NCBI GenBank assembly: GCA_003513495.1
Contig: DOPM01000032.1
Span: forward strand, 1 to 6,044
Reading direction: 5' to 3'
Length of the DNA stretch: 6,044 bases
Source: Desulfosporosinus sp.
GTDB lineage: Bacteria; Bacillota; Desulfitobacteriia; Desulfitobacteriales; Desulfitobacteriaceae
This document shows positions 1-6,044 of the stretch, one piece after another (within the stretch, counting starts at the first letter, position 1; each line of letters opens with the position of its first letter). The notes under the pieces were generated by a model. That model searched no databases and was not told where the DNA came from. It saw nothing but the letters and a program-made list of their open reading frames with translations. A program made the translations under genes and the position numbers.

Positions 1-146
1 CATATGCAGATCATTGCGGGCATCGAACTTGGATACCAACCTAATAGGTAGGAAGAAAGAAGAGGAAAATAGTACCTTTACCAACGAACAGAGTATCTAT
101 TAAAACCAAACCCAAACCAAATTTTTTTAAATTTTTAGTTATCAGA

Positions 147-175
147 TTAATTAAAAACTTTAGACTTATTATAAT
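147..175 (+). promoter_or_regulatory. Putative sigma-A promoter of the TRAP transporter genes
   Basis: A perfect -10 hexamer TATAAT lies at 170-175. The best -35 at 17-bp spacing is TTAATT at 147-152, matching the consensus at only three of six positions. An A/T tract at 118-139 could act as an UP-like element. Transcription would start near 182, giving a leader of about 100 bases. Because the region is so AT-rich, a chance TATAAT is possible. An alternative pair, TTTACA (201-206) and TATAAA (222-227), has a poor 15-bp spacing. No sigma-54 -24/-12 element is present upstream of this gene. Confidence 0.4.
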
Positions 176-179
176 AGTT

Positions 180-198
180 TGGTAAAAACGTTAAACCA
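180..198. promoter_or_regulatory. Operator-like imperfect palindrome at the expected transcription start
   Basis: The 19-base segment has TGGT at its left end and ACCA at its right end, around an AAAACGTTAA core at 185-194. Seven of the nine symmetric position pairs would not all match: the outer four pairs and two inner A-T pairs match, the other three do not. It sits just downstream of the TATAAT, where a repressor could block initiation. The same ten-base core recurs upstream of the acyl-CoA dehydrogenase at 5658-5667. The regulatory role is inferred. Confidence 0.3.
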
Positions 199-203
199 TC
201 TTT

Positions 204-219
204 ACAGTCCTTTGACTGT
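204..219 (+). promoter_or_regulatory. Leader hairpin upstream of the TAXI receptor gene
   Basis: ACAGTC and GACTGT form a perfect 6-bp stem around a CTTT loop. It can be extended by pairing TCTTT (199-203) with AAAGA (225-229) across a five-base bulge. A second small hairpin follows at 236-250 (AGGAA, loop ACAGA, TTCCT), ahead of the ribosome binding site. The first may be a leader RNA structure or a DNA operator. I do not recognise a known riboswitch in it. Confidence 0.3.
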
Positions 220-285
220 TCTATAAAGAGGTATGAGGAAACAGATTCCTACGTTCAAATTAGATCATTAAGAGGAGGTAAATTT

Positions 286-1287
286 ATGCGTAAATTACTA
301 AGCTTAATAATGATTGCAGTTGTAGCCCTTGCTATGTCCGGGTGTGGTAGTAAGGACACTGCAAGTCCTAGTCAAGATTCTGTTAAAGAACAAAAAATCA
401 ACGTTGCCACAGGAACTACATCCGGAGCCTATTATCCTATAGGAAATGCCCTGGCAAAGATATGGACAGATAAGGTTCCGGGAGTGAAAGCTTCAGCCCA
501 GTCAACAGAAGCCAGTGCAGCAAACATGAACTTCTTACAACAAAAGGAAGCAGAAGTTGCGTTCACTATGGCCAATGTCGCTGTATATGCTTATGAAGGG
601 CAGGATTCATTCACTGGTCGAGCCAACAAAGACCTACGTGGCATGACCTTCCTGTATCCTAATGTTACACAAATTGTCGTGCGTAAGGATTCGGGAATCA
701 ACTCGGTCAAAGATCTCAAGGGAAAGAGATTTGCACCTGGGGCCACGGGAAGTGGAACAGTAACAAACTCCAAGGAAGTCCTTGATGGTTATGACCTGAA
801 TTTCTGGGATAAGGATAAAGCTAATGTGAAAGCTGACTATGTTGGATTCACAGAGGCTAGCGAGCTGTTGAAGAATAAGCAGGTCGACGCTGCAAATTTC
901 TCTGGAGCTATGCCTCTAGCGGCTATCATGGATGTTTCCAATTCAATTGATATCAAGCTTATCTCCCTAGAACCAGAGATGATCCAACAAATTATTACCA
1001 AATATCCATTCTATTACGAATATGTAATACCAAAGGGCACATACAAGGGACAAGAGGAAGATGTGCACACAGTTGCTCTAGCAAATCTCTTATTGACACG
1101 AGCTGATCTCAGCGAAGATTTAATTTATGACCTTACAAAAGGTATTTATGAAAACATACCGGACCTGATGACTGCTCATGCCATCACTAAGAACATTAAG
1201 AAAGAAGATGCTAGTAAAGGGATGGGTCCTCTGCCATTGCATCCTGGCTCAATTAAATACTTTAAGGAAATCGGTGCAATGAAGTAA
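286..1287 (+). CDS. TRAP transporter solute receptor, TAXI family (lipoprotein)
   Basis: This is the extracytoplasmic substrate-binding protein of a TRAP (tripartite ATP-independent periplasmic) transporter of the TAXI type. It would capture a small organic acid outside the membrane and deliver it to the permease encoded just downstream. Residues 1-20 are a lipoprotein signal peptide: an RK start, a hydrophobic core and the lipobox M17-S-G-C20, so C20 would be lipid-anchored as expected in a monoderm cell. The mature protein begins with a polar linker, then the TAXI hallmark ATGTTSGAYYPIG at about 41-53. Other family signatures are VRKDSGINSVKDLKGKRF at about 132-149, GATGSGT at about 152-158 and the C-terminal PLHPGSIKY. 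At 333 residues it is full length for the family. The ATG is supported by AGAGGAGGT at 271-279, six bases upstream. TAXI receptors have few characterised ligands (glutamate and other carboxylates have been proposed), so the ligand here is unknown. Confidence 0.95.
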   Translation: MRKLLSLIMIAVVALAMSGCGSKDTASPSQDSVKEQKINVATGTTSGAYYPIGNALAKIWTDKVPGVKASAQSTEASAANMNFLQQKEAEVAFTMANVAVYAYEGQDSFTGRANKDLRGMTFLYPNVTQIVVRKDSGINSVKDLKGKRFAPGATGSGTVTNSKEVLDGYDLNFWDKDKANVKADYVGFTEASELLKNKQVDAANFSGAMPLAAIMDVSNSIDIKLISLEPEMIQQIITKYPFYYEYVIPKGTYKGQEEDVHTVALANLLLTRADLSEDLIYDLTKGIYENIPDLMTAHAITKNIKKEDASKGMGPLPLHPGSIKYFKEIGAMK

Positions 1288-1302
1288 AAGGAGGTTAGTT
1301 TC

Positions 1303-3300
1303 ATGGACGATAACCAAGGAAAGAGTAACGACAAAAAGCTCACTACATCGTCAGCAGATGGAAGTGTTTCAGAAGAAGCCGTCGTCCAGGAACTTCTGAA
1401 AAAATACGATAAAGAATCCCAAGTTCGAAACTTTGACTCGAAATCAAAGCTTGGACTATTGATCTCTGCCATAGCTATTTCATTTTCCCTTTTCCATTTG
1501 TGGGTAGCGGGTTTTGGGACAATAGAGGCCATCAAGCTTCGCTCTATTCACTTGACCTTCGTTATGGTGCTGATTTTCCTGCTTTATCCTGCCCGCAAGA
1601 AAGGGATGAAGGGCAAACCGGGTATTCTGGATTGGGCAATGATCGTTCTTAGTATTGTAGCCGGCCTCTATATGGTATTTGCCAACGAGCAATTAGCAAT
1701 GCGTGGGGGTCTGCCAATTACTCGAGATTACATCATGGGTGCCCTAGGTATCTTTGTGGTGTTTGAAGCGGGACGACGGGCTTTAGGTAAAGAATTACCG
1801 ATTCTTGGCCTAATATTTCTCATCTATGCCTACTTAGGACAACACATTCCCGGTTCCTTTGGGCATAGCGGCTTTAGTCTAAAACGGATTATTGCCCACA
1901 TGTACGTAGGTTCGGAAGGGATTTTCGGTGTCGCCCTGGGCGTTTCGGCCACCTTTATTTTCCTTTTCATACTATTCGGTGCTTTCCTGGGAGAAACAGG
2001 GATGGCCAAGTTAATTAATGATTCCTCCATGGCTTTGGCAGGAACTTCTCCGGGGGGACCGGCTAAAGTCTCCGTAGTAGCCAGTGGGATTATGGGAACC
2101 ATCAGTGGCAGTGCCGTGGCCAACGTAGCTACGACTGGTGCTTTTACTATTCCCCTGATGAAAGGCATAGGCTATAAGCCTCATTTTGCTGCCGCAGTGG
2201 AAGCAGTTGCTTCCACTGGGGGTCAGTTCATGCCCCCCATTATGGGAGCTGCGGCCTTTATTATGGCTGAATTCTTGAATATCCCCTATAAAGACATTAT
2301 GATTGCCGCCCTAATCCCCGCCTTTCTCTACTACTTAGCAGTATTCACAATGGTTCACTTGGAAGCCCGTAAGACTGGACTAGAGGGAGTGCCACGTGAC
2401 AAATTACCAGTTATGAAAATAGTCTTAAAAGAGCGAGGACATCTTATATTACCCCTAATAGCAATTGTTTACCTGCTTGTCAAAGGGGTAACACCAACCT
2501 ATGCTGCTTTTTACGGGATTATGGTTGCAGTTGGAGCTAGCTTCCTGCGCAAATCGACTCGAATGAGTTGGCGTGGTTTTCTGATGGCCTTAGAAATGGG
2601 GGCTAAAGGGAGTATTGGGGTAGCCATTGCCACTGCAGTGGTAGGCTTCATCGTTGGGGTATCCTCTCTGACCAGCCTTGGTATCACACTAGGAGACAAT
2701 ATTCTGGCCTTGGCTCACGGCTACTTGTTCCCTACTTTGATACTGACGATGATTACAGCCATCATTCTAGGGATGGGAATGCCAACGACGGCAGTTTACA
2801 TCGTAGGAGCTACAATTGCTGCCCCTGCACTTCTAAAACTGGGGGTTACGCCTTTAGCGGCTCACCTGTTCGTATTCTACTTTGGCAACATCTCCAATGT
2901 AACTCCACCGGTAGCCTTAGCTGCCTTTACAGGAGCGGGGATTGCTGGTGCCAGTCCTAGTAAAGTAGGATGGACTGCAGCTCGCCTAGCCGCCGCTGGA
3001 TTCCTTATCCCCTATATATGGATTTATTCACCAGCCTTAATAGCCCAGGGTAGTTTAGGCGAGATTCTGTTGGCCCTCGTAACGGCTACTGTGGGGGTTG
3101 TTTCCTTAGCCTGCGCAGTTCAGGGGTATATGATAATTAATACTAATATTTTTCAGAGGTTATTGTTGTTTATAGCTGCCTTTGGGCTGATTAAGCCCGG
3201 ATTATTTACAGATACGTTGGGTATTTCGGTATTAGTAATTGTATTCCTCTGGCAGAGTTACACGCGCAAGTCTCTTAAAACAGAGGGTGTTAGTGTTTAG
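1303..3300 (+). CDS. TRAP transporter permease, DctQ-DctM fusion (TAXI-associated)
   Basis: This is the integral membrane component that moves the substrate caught by the TAXI receptor, driven by an ion gradient (Na+ or H+) and not by ATP. At 665 residues it is a fused permease, joining the small DctQ-like and large DctM-like parts in one chain, as is usual for TAXI systems. Residues 1-48 are a charged cytoplasmic N-terminus containing EELLKKYDKES-like sequence. Hydrophobic helices follow from about 50, the first four (about 50-70, 80-96, 108-126 and 143-160) being DctQ-like. The DctM core shows the conserved segments SGSAVANVATTGAFTIPLM (268-286), STGGQFMPP (304-312), GMGMPTTAVYI (490-500) and FGNISNVTPPVALAAF (527-542). 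Further C-terminal helices occupy about 586-608 and 615-650. No gap or frameshift is seen. The start has AAAGGAGGT at 1287-1295, overlapping the last base of the receptor's stop codon. The 15-base gap implies co-transcription with the receptor. Confidence 0.95.
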   Translation: MDDNQGKSNDKKLTTSSADGSVSEEAVVQELLKKYDKESQVRNFDSKSKLGLLISAIAISFSLFHLWVAGFGTIEAIKLRSIHLTFVMVLIFLLYPARKKGMKGKPGILDWAMIVLSIVAGLYMVFANEQLAMRGGLPITRDYIMGALGIFVVFEAGRRALGKELPILGLIFLIYAYLGQHIPGSFGHSGFSLKRIIAHMYVGSEGIFGVALGVSATFIFLFILFGAFLGETGMAKLINDSSMALAGTSPGGPAKVSVVASGIMGTISGSAVANVATTGAFTIPLMKGIGYKPHFAAAVEAVASTGGQFMPPIMGAAAFIMAEFLNIPYKDIMIAALIPAFLYYLAVFTMVHLEARKTGLEGVPRDKLPVMKIVLKERGHLILPLIAIVYLLVKGVTPTYAAFYGIMVAVGASFLRKSTRMSWRGFLMALEMGAKGSIGVAIATAVVGFIVGVSSLTSLGITLGDNILALAHGYLFPTLILTMITAIILGMGMPTTAVYIVGATIAAPALLKLGVTPLAAHLFVFYFGNISNVTPPVALAAFTGAGIAGASPSKVGWTAARLAAAGFLIPYIWIYSPALIAQGSLGEILLALVTATVGVVSLACAVQGYMIINTNIFQRLLLFIAAFGLIKPGLFTDTLGISVLVIVFLWQSYTRKSLKTEGVSV

Positions 3301-3303
3301 AAG

Positions 3304-3358
3304 CTTTAATCCTCCTAATAATCTGCCAGAATATGGCAGATTATTAGGATAATTTAAG
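3304..3358 (+). terminator. Strong intercistronic hairpin (weak terminator, attenuator or processing site)
   Basis: TCCTAATAATCTGCCA (3313-3328) and its exact complement (3334-3349) form a perfect 16-bp stem with the loop GAATA. Outer pairs AAT/ATT and CTT/AAG extend it to 3304-3358 with an internal loop and one mismatch. The stem is followed by TAATTTAAGG, not a clean T run, so it is a poor intrinsic terminator on the + strand. There is no T run for the opposite strand either. It may reduce read-through from the transporter genes into the synthetase gene, or protect the 3' end of the transporter mRNA. Confidence 0.6.
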
Positions 3359-3388
3359 GAACCACGACTTTCGAGAGGAGAAACAGTC

Positions 3389-5500
3389 ATGCAGTATTTC
3401 ATGGAACCAACAGGCGTGGCCATTATTGGAGCTAGCCAGGACTTTAAGAGTATTAATGGGAAAATATTAAAGTATTTGTTGAAACACAACTATTTAGGAA
3501 AAATTTATCCCGTAAATCCAAAGTATAAAGAAATTGGGGGAATTACCTGTTATCCCTCGGTAGACGCTATTTCCGAACAAGTAGATTTAGCTTTGATCGC
3601 CGTGGCCGCAGCTCGGGTGCCAAGTATTTTAAGGGATTGTGGCGCCAAAGGAATTAAGAGGGCTGTAATCTTTTCTTCTGGTTTTGCAGAAACTGGTGCT
3701 GAAGGTAAGGAGATTCAAGTAGAAACTCTCAAGATAGCCCAAGAATTTGGGATGCGTTTAATTGGCCCGAACTGCTTAGGGATTCTTAATGTTTCTTCCG
3801 GATTAATCGCCTCTTTTAGTGCGTCAATGGAAATGGATAGCATCAAGTCAGGCTCGGTTGCGTTAGTATCCCAGAGTGGGGCAGTTGGTTTTATGTTATT
3901 TAATCTACTACAAGAAGCTGGAGTTGGTGTTAACTTTGTTATCACTACTGGTAATGAAGTGGATGCAACTGCGGGTGAAGGTTTGGCCTATGTAGTGGAA
4001 AATCCAAATACCAGAGTTATCCTGACATACTTGGAAGGTCTCAGAGACGGAGAATCCTTCAAAAGGACTGCTGAAAAGGCAGCAGAGTCAGGCAAGCCTA
4101 TTGTCGCTTTAAAGGTCGGTAACTCTGCAAGTGGTCAAAAAGCCGCAGCTACGCATACGGCAGCTTTGACTGGTTCCGGAGCAGCCTACAATAGTTACTT
4201 TGACAAAATGGGTATCCTTCAGGCCAAAGACAGTGATGATGTAATCGACTTGGCTCAAGCCTTTCTGCCAGGGAAACTACCCCAAGGTGCTAAGATCGGG
4301 ATTGTAACCATGTCAGGTGGAGTAGGAATTTTGTTAGCTGATCGTTCGGAAGAATGGGGTTTGCAAGTGCCGGAATTAAGCGAAGCTTTACAGGAGGAAG
4401 TACGGAAGGTCATTCCGGCTTTTGGGTGTGCTCAAAACCCTGTCGATGTCACTGCTCAATCCCTAAACCAAGGAGAGGAGTTCAAGAAATGCCTAAATAT
4501 CCTCTTAGCTTCCGATGAATTAGATATGCTTATTGTTGCTATAACTATGGCTACTGGCAAAATGGCAGAAAAAATTGGCTTAGACATTGCTGAAGCAGCT
4601 CTAGAAACAGAGAAACCTCTTGTAGTATGTTGGAGCGTCGGCCAAGTAGCTAAGCCCGGATTTGATGTTCTGAAAAATGCAGAAGTCCCCTTATATCACT
4701 CTCCAGCACGAGCAGCTAAAGCCATGGGGGCCTTATATCGGTATGCTAATTTCCAACGTAATTGGAAAAAAACCTCAGCAGAGGAAATTGACCTAGTGCG
4801 ACAAGCTAAAATCCAATTGGCCCTTAAGGAAAGTAGTAAAGCGTTAACTGAACACGCTACCAAGGAAATTTTAGAACTTTATGGGTTGCCAGTCACCAAA
4901 GAATTCGTTGCTAAGAGTGCAAAAGAAGCAGTATCTATAGCAGAAAAAATGGGTTACCCAGTTGTTATGAAAATTGACTCCCCTGATATCCTGCATAAAA
5001 CTGAAGCGGGCGGAGTGGCAGTTAATATCACTTCTGCACAAGAAGTAGAAGCAACGTTTAAGGAAATTATGGAAAAAGGCTTGATTTACAATCCCCAAGC
5101 CAAGATCAATGGCATTTTAATGCAAGAACAAGTGCCGCAAGGTGTAGAAGTAATCATAGGTTTACAAAGAGATCCGGTTTTAGGGACACAGATTATGTTT
5201 GGCTTAGGTGGAATTTTTGTAGAAGTTCTCAAAGACGTTGTTCTAAAACCAGTACCGTTAAGTCGTGAGGATTCTCAAGAAATGTTGAAGGAGATCAAAG
5301 GGGCAGCGCTATTAAATGGCGTCAGAGGCAGGCCGGCTGTAGACAAAGAAGCCTTAGTAGAAATACTGCTAGGAGTCAGTCAATTAGCTGTTGAAGCAGG
5401 TGAAGACCTTTTAAGCCTTGATATAAACCCAGTAACAGTACTACCCCAAGGAAAGGGTGCGAAAATCTTAGATGGAGTGTTAGTAGGTTCAGGTTTGTAA
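3389..5500 (+). CDS. ADP-forming acyl-CoA synthetase (acetate--CoA ligase family), fused alpha-beta
   Basis: A cytoplasmic NDP-forming acyl-CoA synthetase catalysing the reversible reaction acid + CoA + ATP = acyl-CoA + ADP + phosphate. Its 703 residues join both subunits in one chain. From the N-terminus there is a CoA-binding Rossmann domain (about 5-100, with VAIIGAS at 10-16), a succinyl-CoA-ligase-like domain (about 150-290, with SQSGAVG at 161-167), a second ligase-CoA domain (about 300-450) and a C-terminal ATP-grasp domain (about 480-700). H256 in THTAALTG fits the phosphorylated alpha histidine, and H536 in LHKTEAGGV fits the second, beta-side histidine of this family. FGLGGIFVEVLKDVV (604-618) and LDINPV (677-682) are conserved ATP-grasp segments. 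The protein looks intact and active. The first ATG is chosen because GAGAGGAG (3373-3380) lies eight bases upstream; M5 is a less likely start. The acid substrate is not readable. Adjacent TRAP genes suggest it activates the imported acid, though it could work in the ATP-making direction. Confidence 0.93.
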   Translation: MQYFMEPTGVAIIGASQDFKSINGKILKYLLKHNYLGKIYPVNPKYKEIGGITCYPSVDAISEQVDLALIAVAAARVPSILRDCGAKGIKRAVIFSSGFAETGAEGKEIQVETLKIAQEFGMRLIGPNCLGILNVSSGLIASFSASMEMDSIKSGSVALVSQSGAVGFMLFNLLQEAGVGVNFVITTGNEVDATAGEGLAYVVENPNTRVILTYLEGLRDGESFKRTAEKAAESGKPIVALKVGNSASGQKAAATHTAALTGSGAAYNSYFDKMGILQAKDSDDVIDLAQAFLPGKLPQGAKIGIVTMSGGVGILLADRSEEWGLQVPELSEALQEEVRKVIPAFGCAQNPVDVTAQSLNQGEEFKKCLNILLASDELDMLIVAITMATGKMAEKIGLDIAEAALETEKPLVVCWSVGQVAKPGFDVLKNAEVPLYHSPARAAKAMGALYRYANFQRNWKKTSAEEIDLVRQAKIQLALKESSKALTEHATKEILELYGLPVTKEFVAKSAKEAVSIAEKMGYPVVMKIDSPDILHKTEAGGVAVNITSAQEVEATFKEIMEKGLIYNPQAKINGILMQEQVPQGVEVIIGLQRDPVLGTQIMFGLGGIFVEVLKDVVLKPVPLSREDSQEMLKEIKGAALLNGVRGRPAVDKEALVEILLGVSQLAVEAGEDLLSLDINPVTVLPQGKGAKILDGVLVGSGL

Positions 5501-5520
5501 TTAAGGAAACATAAGTATGT

Positions 5521-5563
5521 AAAGGACGTTGGAAAGCAGCTCGTGCGTATCCAACGTCCTTTT
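5521..5563 (+). terminator. Rho-independent terminator of the synthetase gene
   Basis: AAAGGACGTTGGA (5521-5533) pairs perfectly with TCCAACGTCCTTT (5550-5562). The 13-bp stem encloses a 16-base loop and runs directly into a short T run (TTTT, 5560-5563). It starts 20 bases after the synthetase stop codon. It would end the upstream transcription unit and insulate the sigma-54-driven gene downstream. Since the stem begins with AAA, it could also act on the opposite strand, but no gene is seen there. Confidence 0.88.
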
Positions 5564-5612
5564 ATGTTAGGCATGATTAGTATTTTAAGCTAATAGGTCA
5601 ATAAAACTGGAG

Positions 5613-5631
5613 TTGTATACATAGCATACAA
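5613..5631. promoter_or_regulatory. Palindrome, candidate activator site for the sigma-54 promoter
   Basis: TTGTATACATAGCATACAA is a 19-bp dyad in which seven of nine pairs match (perfect outer TTGTAT/ATACAA). It lies about 125-140 bp upstream of the predicted start site, a usual distance for the upstream activating sequence of a sigma-54 enhancer-binding protein. The heptamer GTATACA within it (5615-5621) recurs at 5677-5683, 62 bp downstream, close to six helical turns, so two sites could lie on the same face of the DNA. The regulator is not in this window. Confidence 0.5.
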
Positions 5632-5633
5632 TC

Positions 5634-5665
5634 AACGTTTTAGTATTCCCCATAAACAAAACGTT
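5634..5665. promoter_or_regulatory. Inverted repeat AACGTTTT-N16-AAAACGTT, candidate regulator site
   Basis: A perfect 8-bp inverted repeat has arms at 5634-5641 and 5658-5665, with centres 24 bp apart, about 90-120 bp upstream of the predicted sigma-54 start site. Extending the right arm gives AAAACGTTAA (5658-5667), identical to 185-194 in front of the TRAP receptor gene. The left arm, read on the opposite strand, is AAAACGTTGA (5632-5641). As RNA it would be a weak hairpin with a large loop, so a DNA-binding site is more likely. Confidence 0.4.
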
Positions 5666-5727
5666 AATTTATGAAAGTATACAGATGAATAGGGCATTAT
5701 CTAGTATCTAATGCATCTGATTTTATC

Positions 5728-5743
5728 TGGCACAATTATTGCA
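5728..5743 (+). promoter_or_regulatory. Sigma-54 (RpoN) -24/-12 promoter
   Basis: TGGCAC-AATTA-TTGCA matches the sigma-54 consensus (TGGCAC-N5-TTGCA) at every defined position. GG is at 5729-5730 and GC at 5741-5742 with the required 10 bp between them. Transcription should start near 5753-5755, leaving a leader of about 170 bases before the acyl-CoA dehydrogenase start at 5923. Sigma-54 promoters need an ATP-driven enhancer-binding activator, consistent with the palindromes upstream. Expression of the dehydrogenase gene is therefore probably inducible. Confidence 0.88.
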
Positions 5744-5922
5744 ATAGCCTAATTATAGTCGTGGATATTCGTTTACTTGAACCCATTAGTTTATTGTATT
5801 AATCTTTAACAACATTTAGTTATACAGAAAAGGGCGTCAACAAATGGTGGAGGTGAAATAGAATTTTAACCTAGAGCAATTAACAACTAGTAATTAGAAA
5901 TCGTAACTAAGAGGTGACAAAA

Positions 5923-6044
5923 ATGGATTTCGGATTAACTGAAGATCAACAAATGATTCAAGATATGGCTCGTAATTTCGCGCAAAAGGAAATTGCTCCT
6001 TTCGTTGAAGAGGATGAAGAGAACCATTACTACCGAAGAGAGAT
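5923..6044 (+). CDS. Acyl-CoA dehydrogenase, N-terminal fragment (runs off the window)
   Basis: Only the first 40 codons are in the window and the frame is open to the edge. The translation begins MDFGLTEDQQMIQDMARNFA and continues with KEIAPFVEEDEE. This is the typical N-terminal alpha-helical start of an FAD-dependent acyl-CoA dehydrogenase: an LTE(D/E)Q motif, then an R-x-F-A-x-K-E-I-A-P helix. Such enzymes introduce or reduce the alpha-beta double bond of an acyl-CoA and usually pass electrons to electron transfer flavoprotein. The catalytic base and FAD-binding parts lie beyond the window, so substrate class and intactness cannot be judged. The ATG at 5923 is supported by GAGGTGA at 5911-5917, five bases upstream. 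It is expected to be transcribed from the sigma-54 promoter at 5728-5743, separately from the synthetase. Its position suggests it acts on the CoA ester made by the upstream synthetase, which is inference. Confidence 0.88.
   Translation, partial: MDFGLTEDQQMIQDMARNFAQKEIAPFVEEDEENHYYRRE

Larger units (their letters stand above)
1..285. other. Upstream intergenic region, with a possible tail of a preceding gene
   Basis: No complete gene is visible. The first 50 or so bases are richer in G and C than what follows and could be the 3' end of an upstream gene. On the + strand all three frames are open from the window edge for a short way: they stop at 49-51 (frame 1), 101-103 (frame 2) and 42-44 (frame 3). 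None gives a recognisable C-terminus, so no CDS is called. Bases 39-49 form a perfect short palindrome (ACCTA-A-TAGGT). From about 100 to 180 the DNA is very AT-rich, with AAACCAAA repeated at 103-110 and 114-121 and a T/A tract at 118-139. Nothing there looks like an intrinsic terminator for the previous gene. The rest holds the promoter and leader elements listed separately. Confidence 0.5.
5564..5922. other. Long regulatory intergenic region before the acyl-CoA dehydrogenase
   Basis: About 360 bases lie between the terminator and the next start codon, with no plausible gene on either strand. In order they hold two palindromic elements (5613-5631 and 5634-5665), a second GTATAC site (5677-5682), an inverted repeat CAGATG...CATCTG (5682-5687 and 5714-5719), a sigma-54 promoter (5728-5743) and a leader of roughly 170 bases. 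The leader contains an extra ribosome-binding-site-like GGTGGAGGTGA (5847-5857). It has no start codon at a suitable distance downstream, and the only nearby ATG (5844) opens a five-codon frame ending in TAG. Confidence 0.6.

Noticed and set aside
1..51. Possible C-terminal tail of an upstream gene in frame 1
   Set aside because: All three forward frames are open from the window edge for a short stretch and none gives a recognisable C-terminus, so the frame and identity cannot be chosen.
103..121. Direct repeat AAACCAAA-CCC-AAACCAAA as an iteron or CRISPR-like repeat
   Set aside because: There are only two copies of a low-complexity octamer, with no regular array or further copies nearby.
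1176..1535. Antisense open frame of about 119 codons across the receptor-permease junction
   Set aside because: It lies opposite two well-supported genes, matches no family I recognise and has no sign of being a gene. The other antisense frames (for example 1830-2168, 3232-3489 and 4871-5098) were rejected for the same reason.
3401..5500. Alternative start of the synthetase at M5
   Set aside because: The ribosome binding site at 3373-3380 is at the ideal distance from the ATG at 3389, and would be about 20 bases from the alternative.
5711..5752. 13-codon frame starting at ATG 5711 (MHLILSGTIIAIA)
   Set aside because: It has no ribosome binding site and overlaps the sigma-54 promoter itself, upstream of the predicted transcript start.
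5777..5805. Second, sigma-A-type promoter for the dehydrogenase (TTGAAC with TATTAA or TAATCT)
   Set aside because: The TATTAA spacing is only 14 bp, and at 17 bp the -10 (TAATCT) matches poorly. The sigma-54 element is far better supported.

Overview
The window carries a short gene cluster from a low-to-moderate GC bacterium. Strong AGGAGG-type ribosome binding sites, AT-rich intergenic DNA, a lipoprotein-type solute receptor and a sigma-54 promoter suggest an anaerobic Firmicute of the Clostridia, for example a Desulfosporosinus/Desulfitobacterium-like Peptococcaceae member. That placement is inferred from general features and was not tested by alignment.

Layout. Positions 1-285 are non-coding apart from a possible tail of an upstream gene. 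This stretch holds a putative sigma-A promoter (TATAAT at 170-175), an imperfect palindrome at its expected start point and small leader hairpins. Next come a TAXI-family TRAP receptor lipoprotein (286-1287) and, 15 bases on, the fused TRAP permease (1303-3300). An 88-base gap with a perfect 16-bp hairpin leads to a single-chain ADP-forming acyl-CoA synthetase (3389-5500), which is followed by a strong intrinsic terminator (5521-5563). A 422-base intergenic region follows, with a textbook sigma-54 -24/-12 element (5728-5743), upstream palindromes that look like activator sites, and a long leader. The last 122 bases (from 5923) are the start of an acyl-CoA dehydrogenase that runs off the window.

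How the parts fit. All four genes point the same way and suggest one catabolic theme. The TAXI-TRAP system would import an organic acid using an ion gradient. The NDP-forming synthetase would join it to CoA, or run in reverse to make ATP from an acyl-CoA. The dehydrogenase would oxidise or reduce the acyl-CoA. The substrate cannot be read from the sequence. The dehydrogenase is a separate transcription unit under sigma-54 control. The motif AAAACGTTAA occurs in both promoter regions, which raises the possibility of a shared regulator.

The most interesting material is regulatory: the sigma-54 promoter with its palindromes, and the shared motif. The proteins belong to known families. I found no CRISPR array, tRNA, rRNA, transposon or evidently novel protein system.
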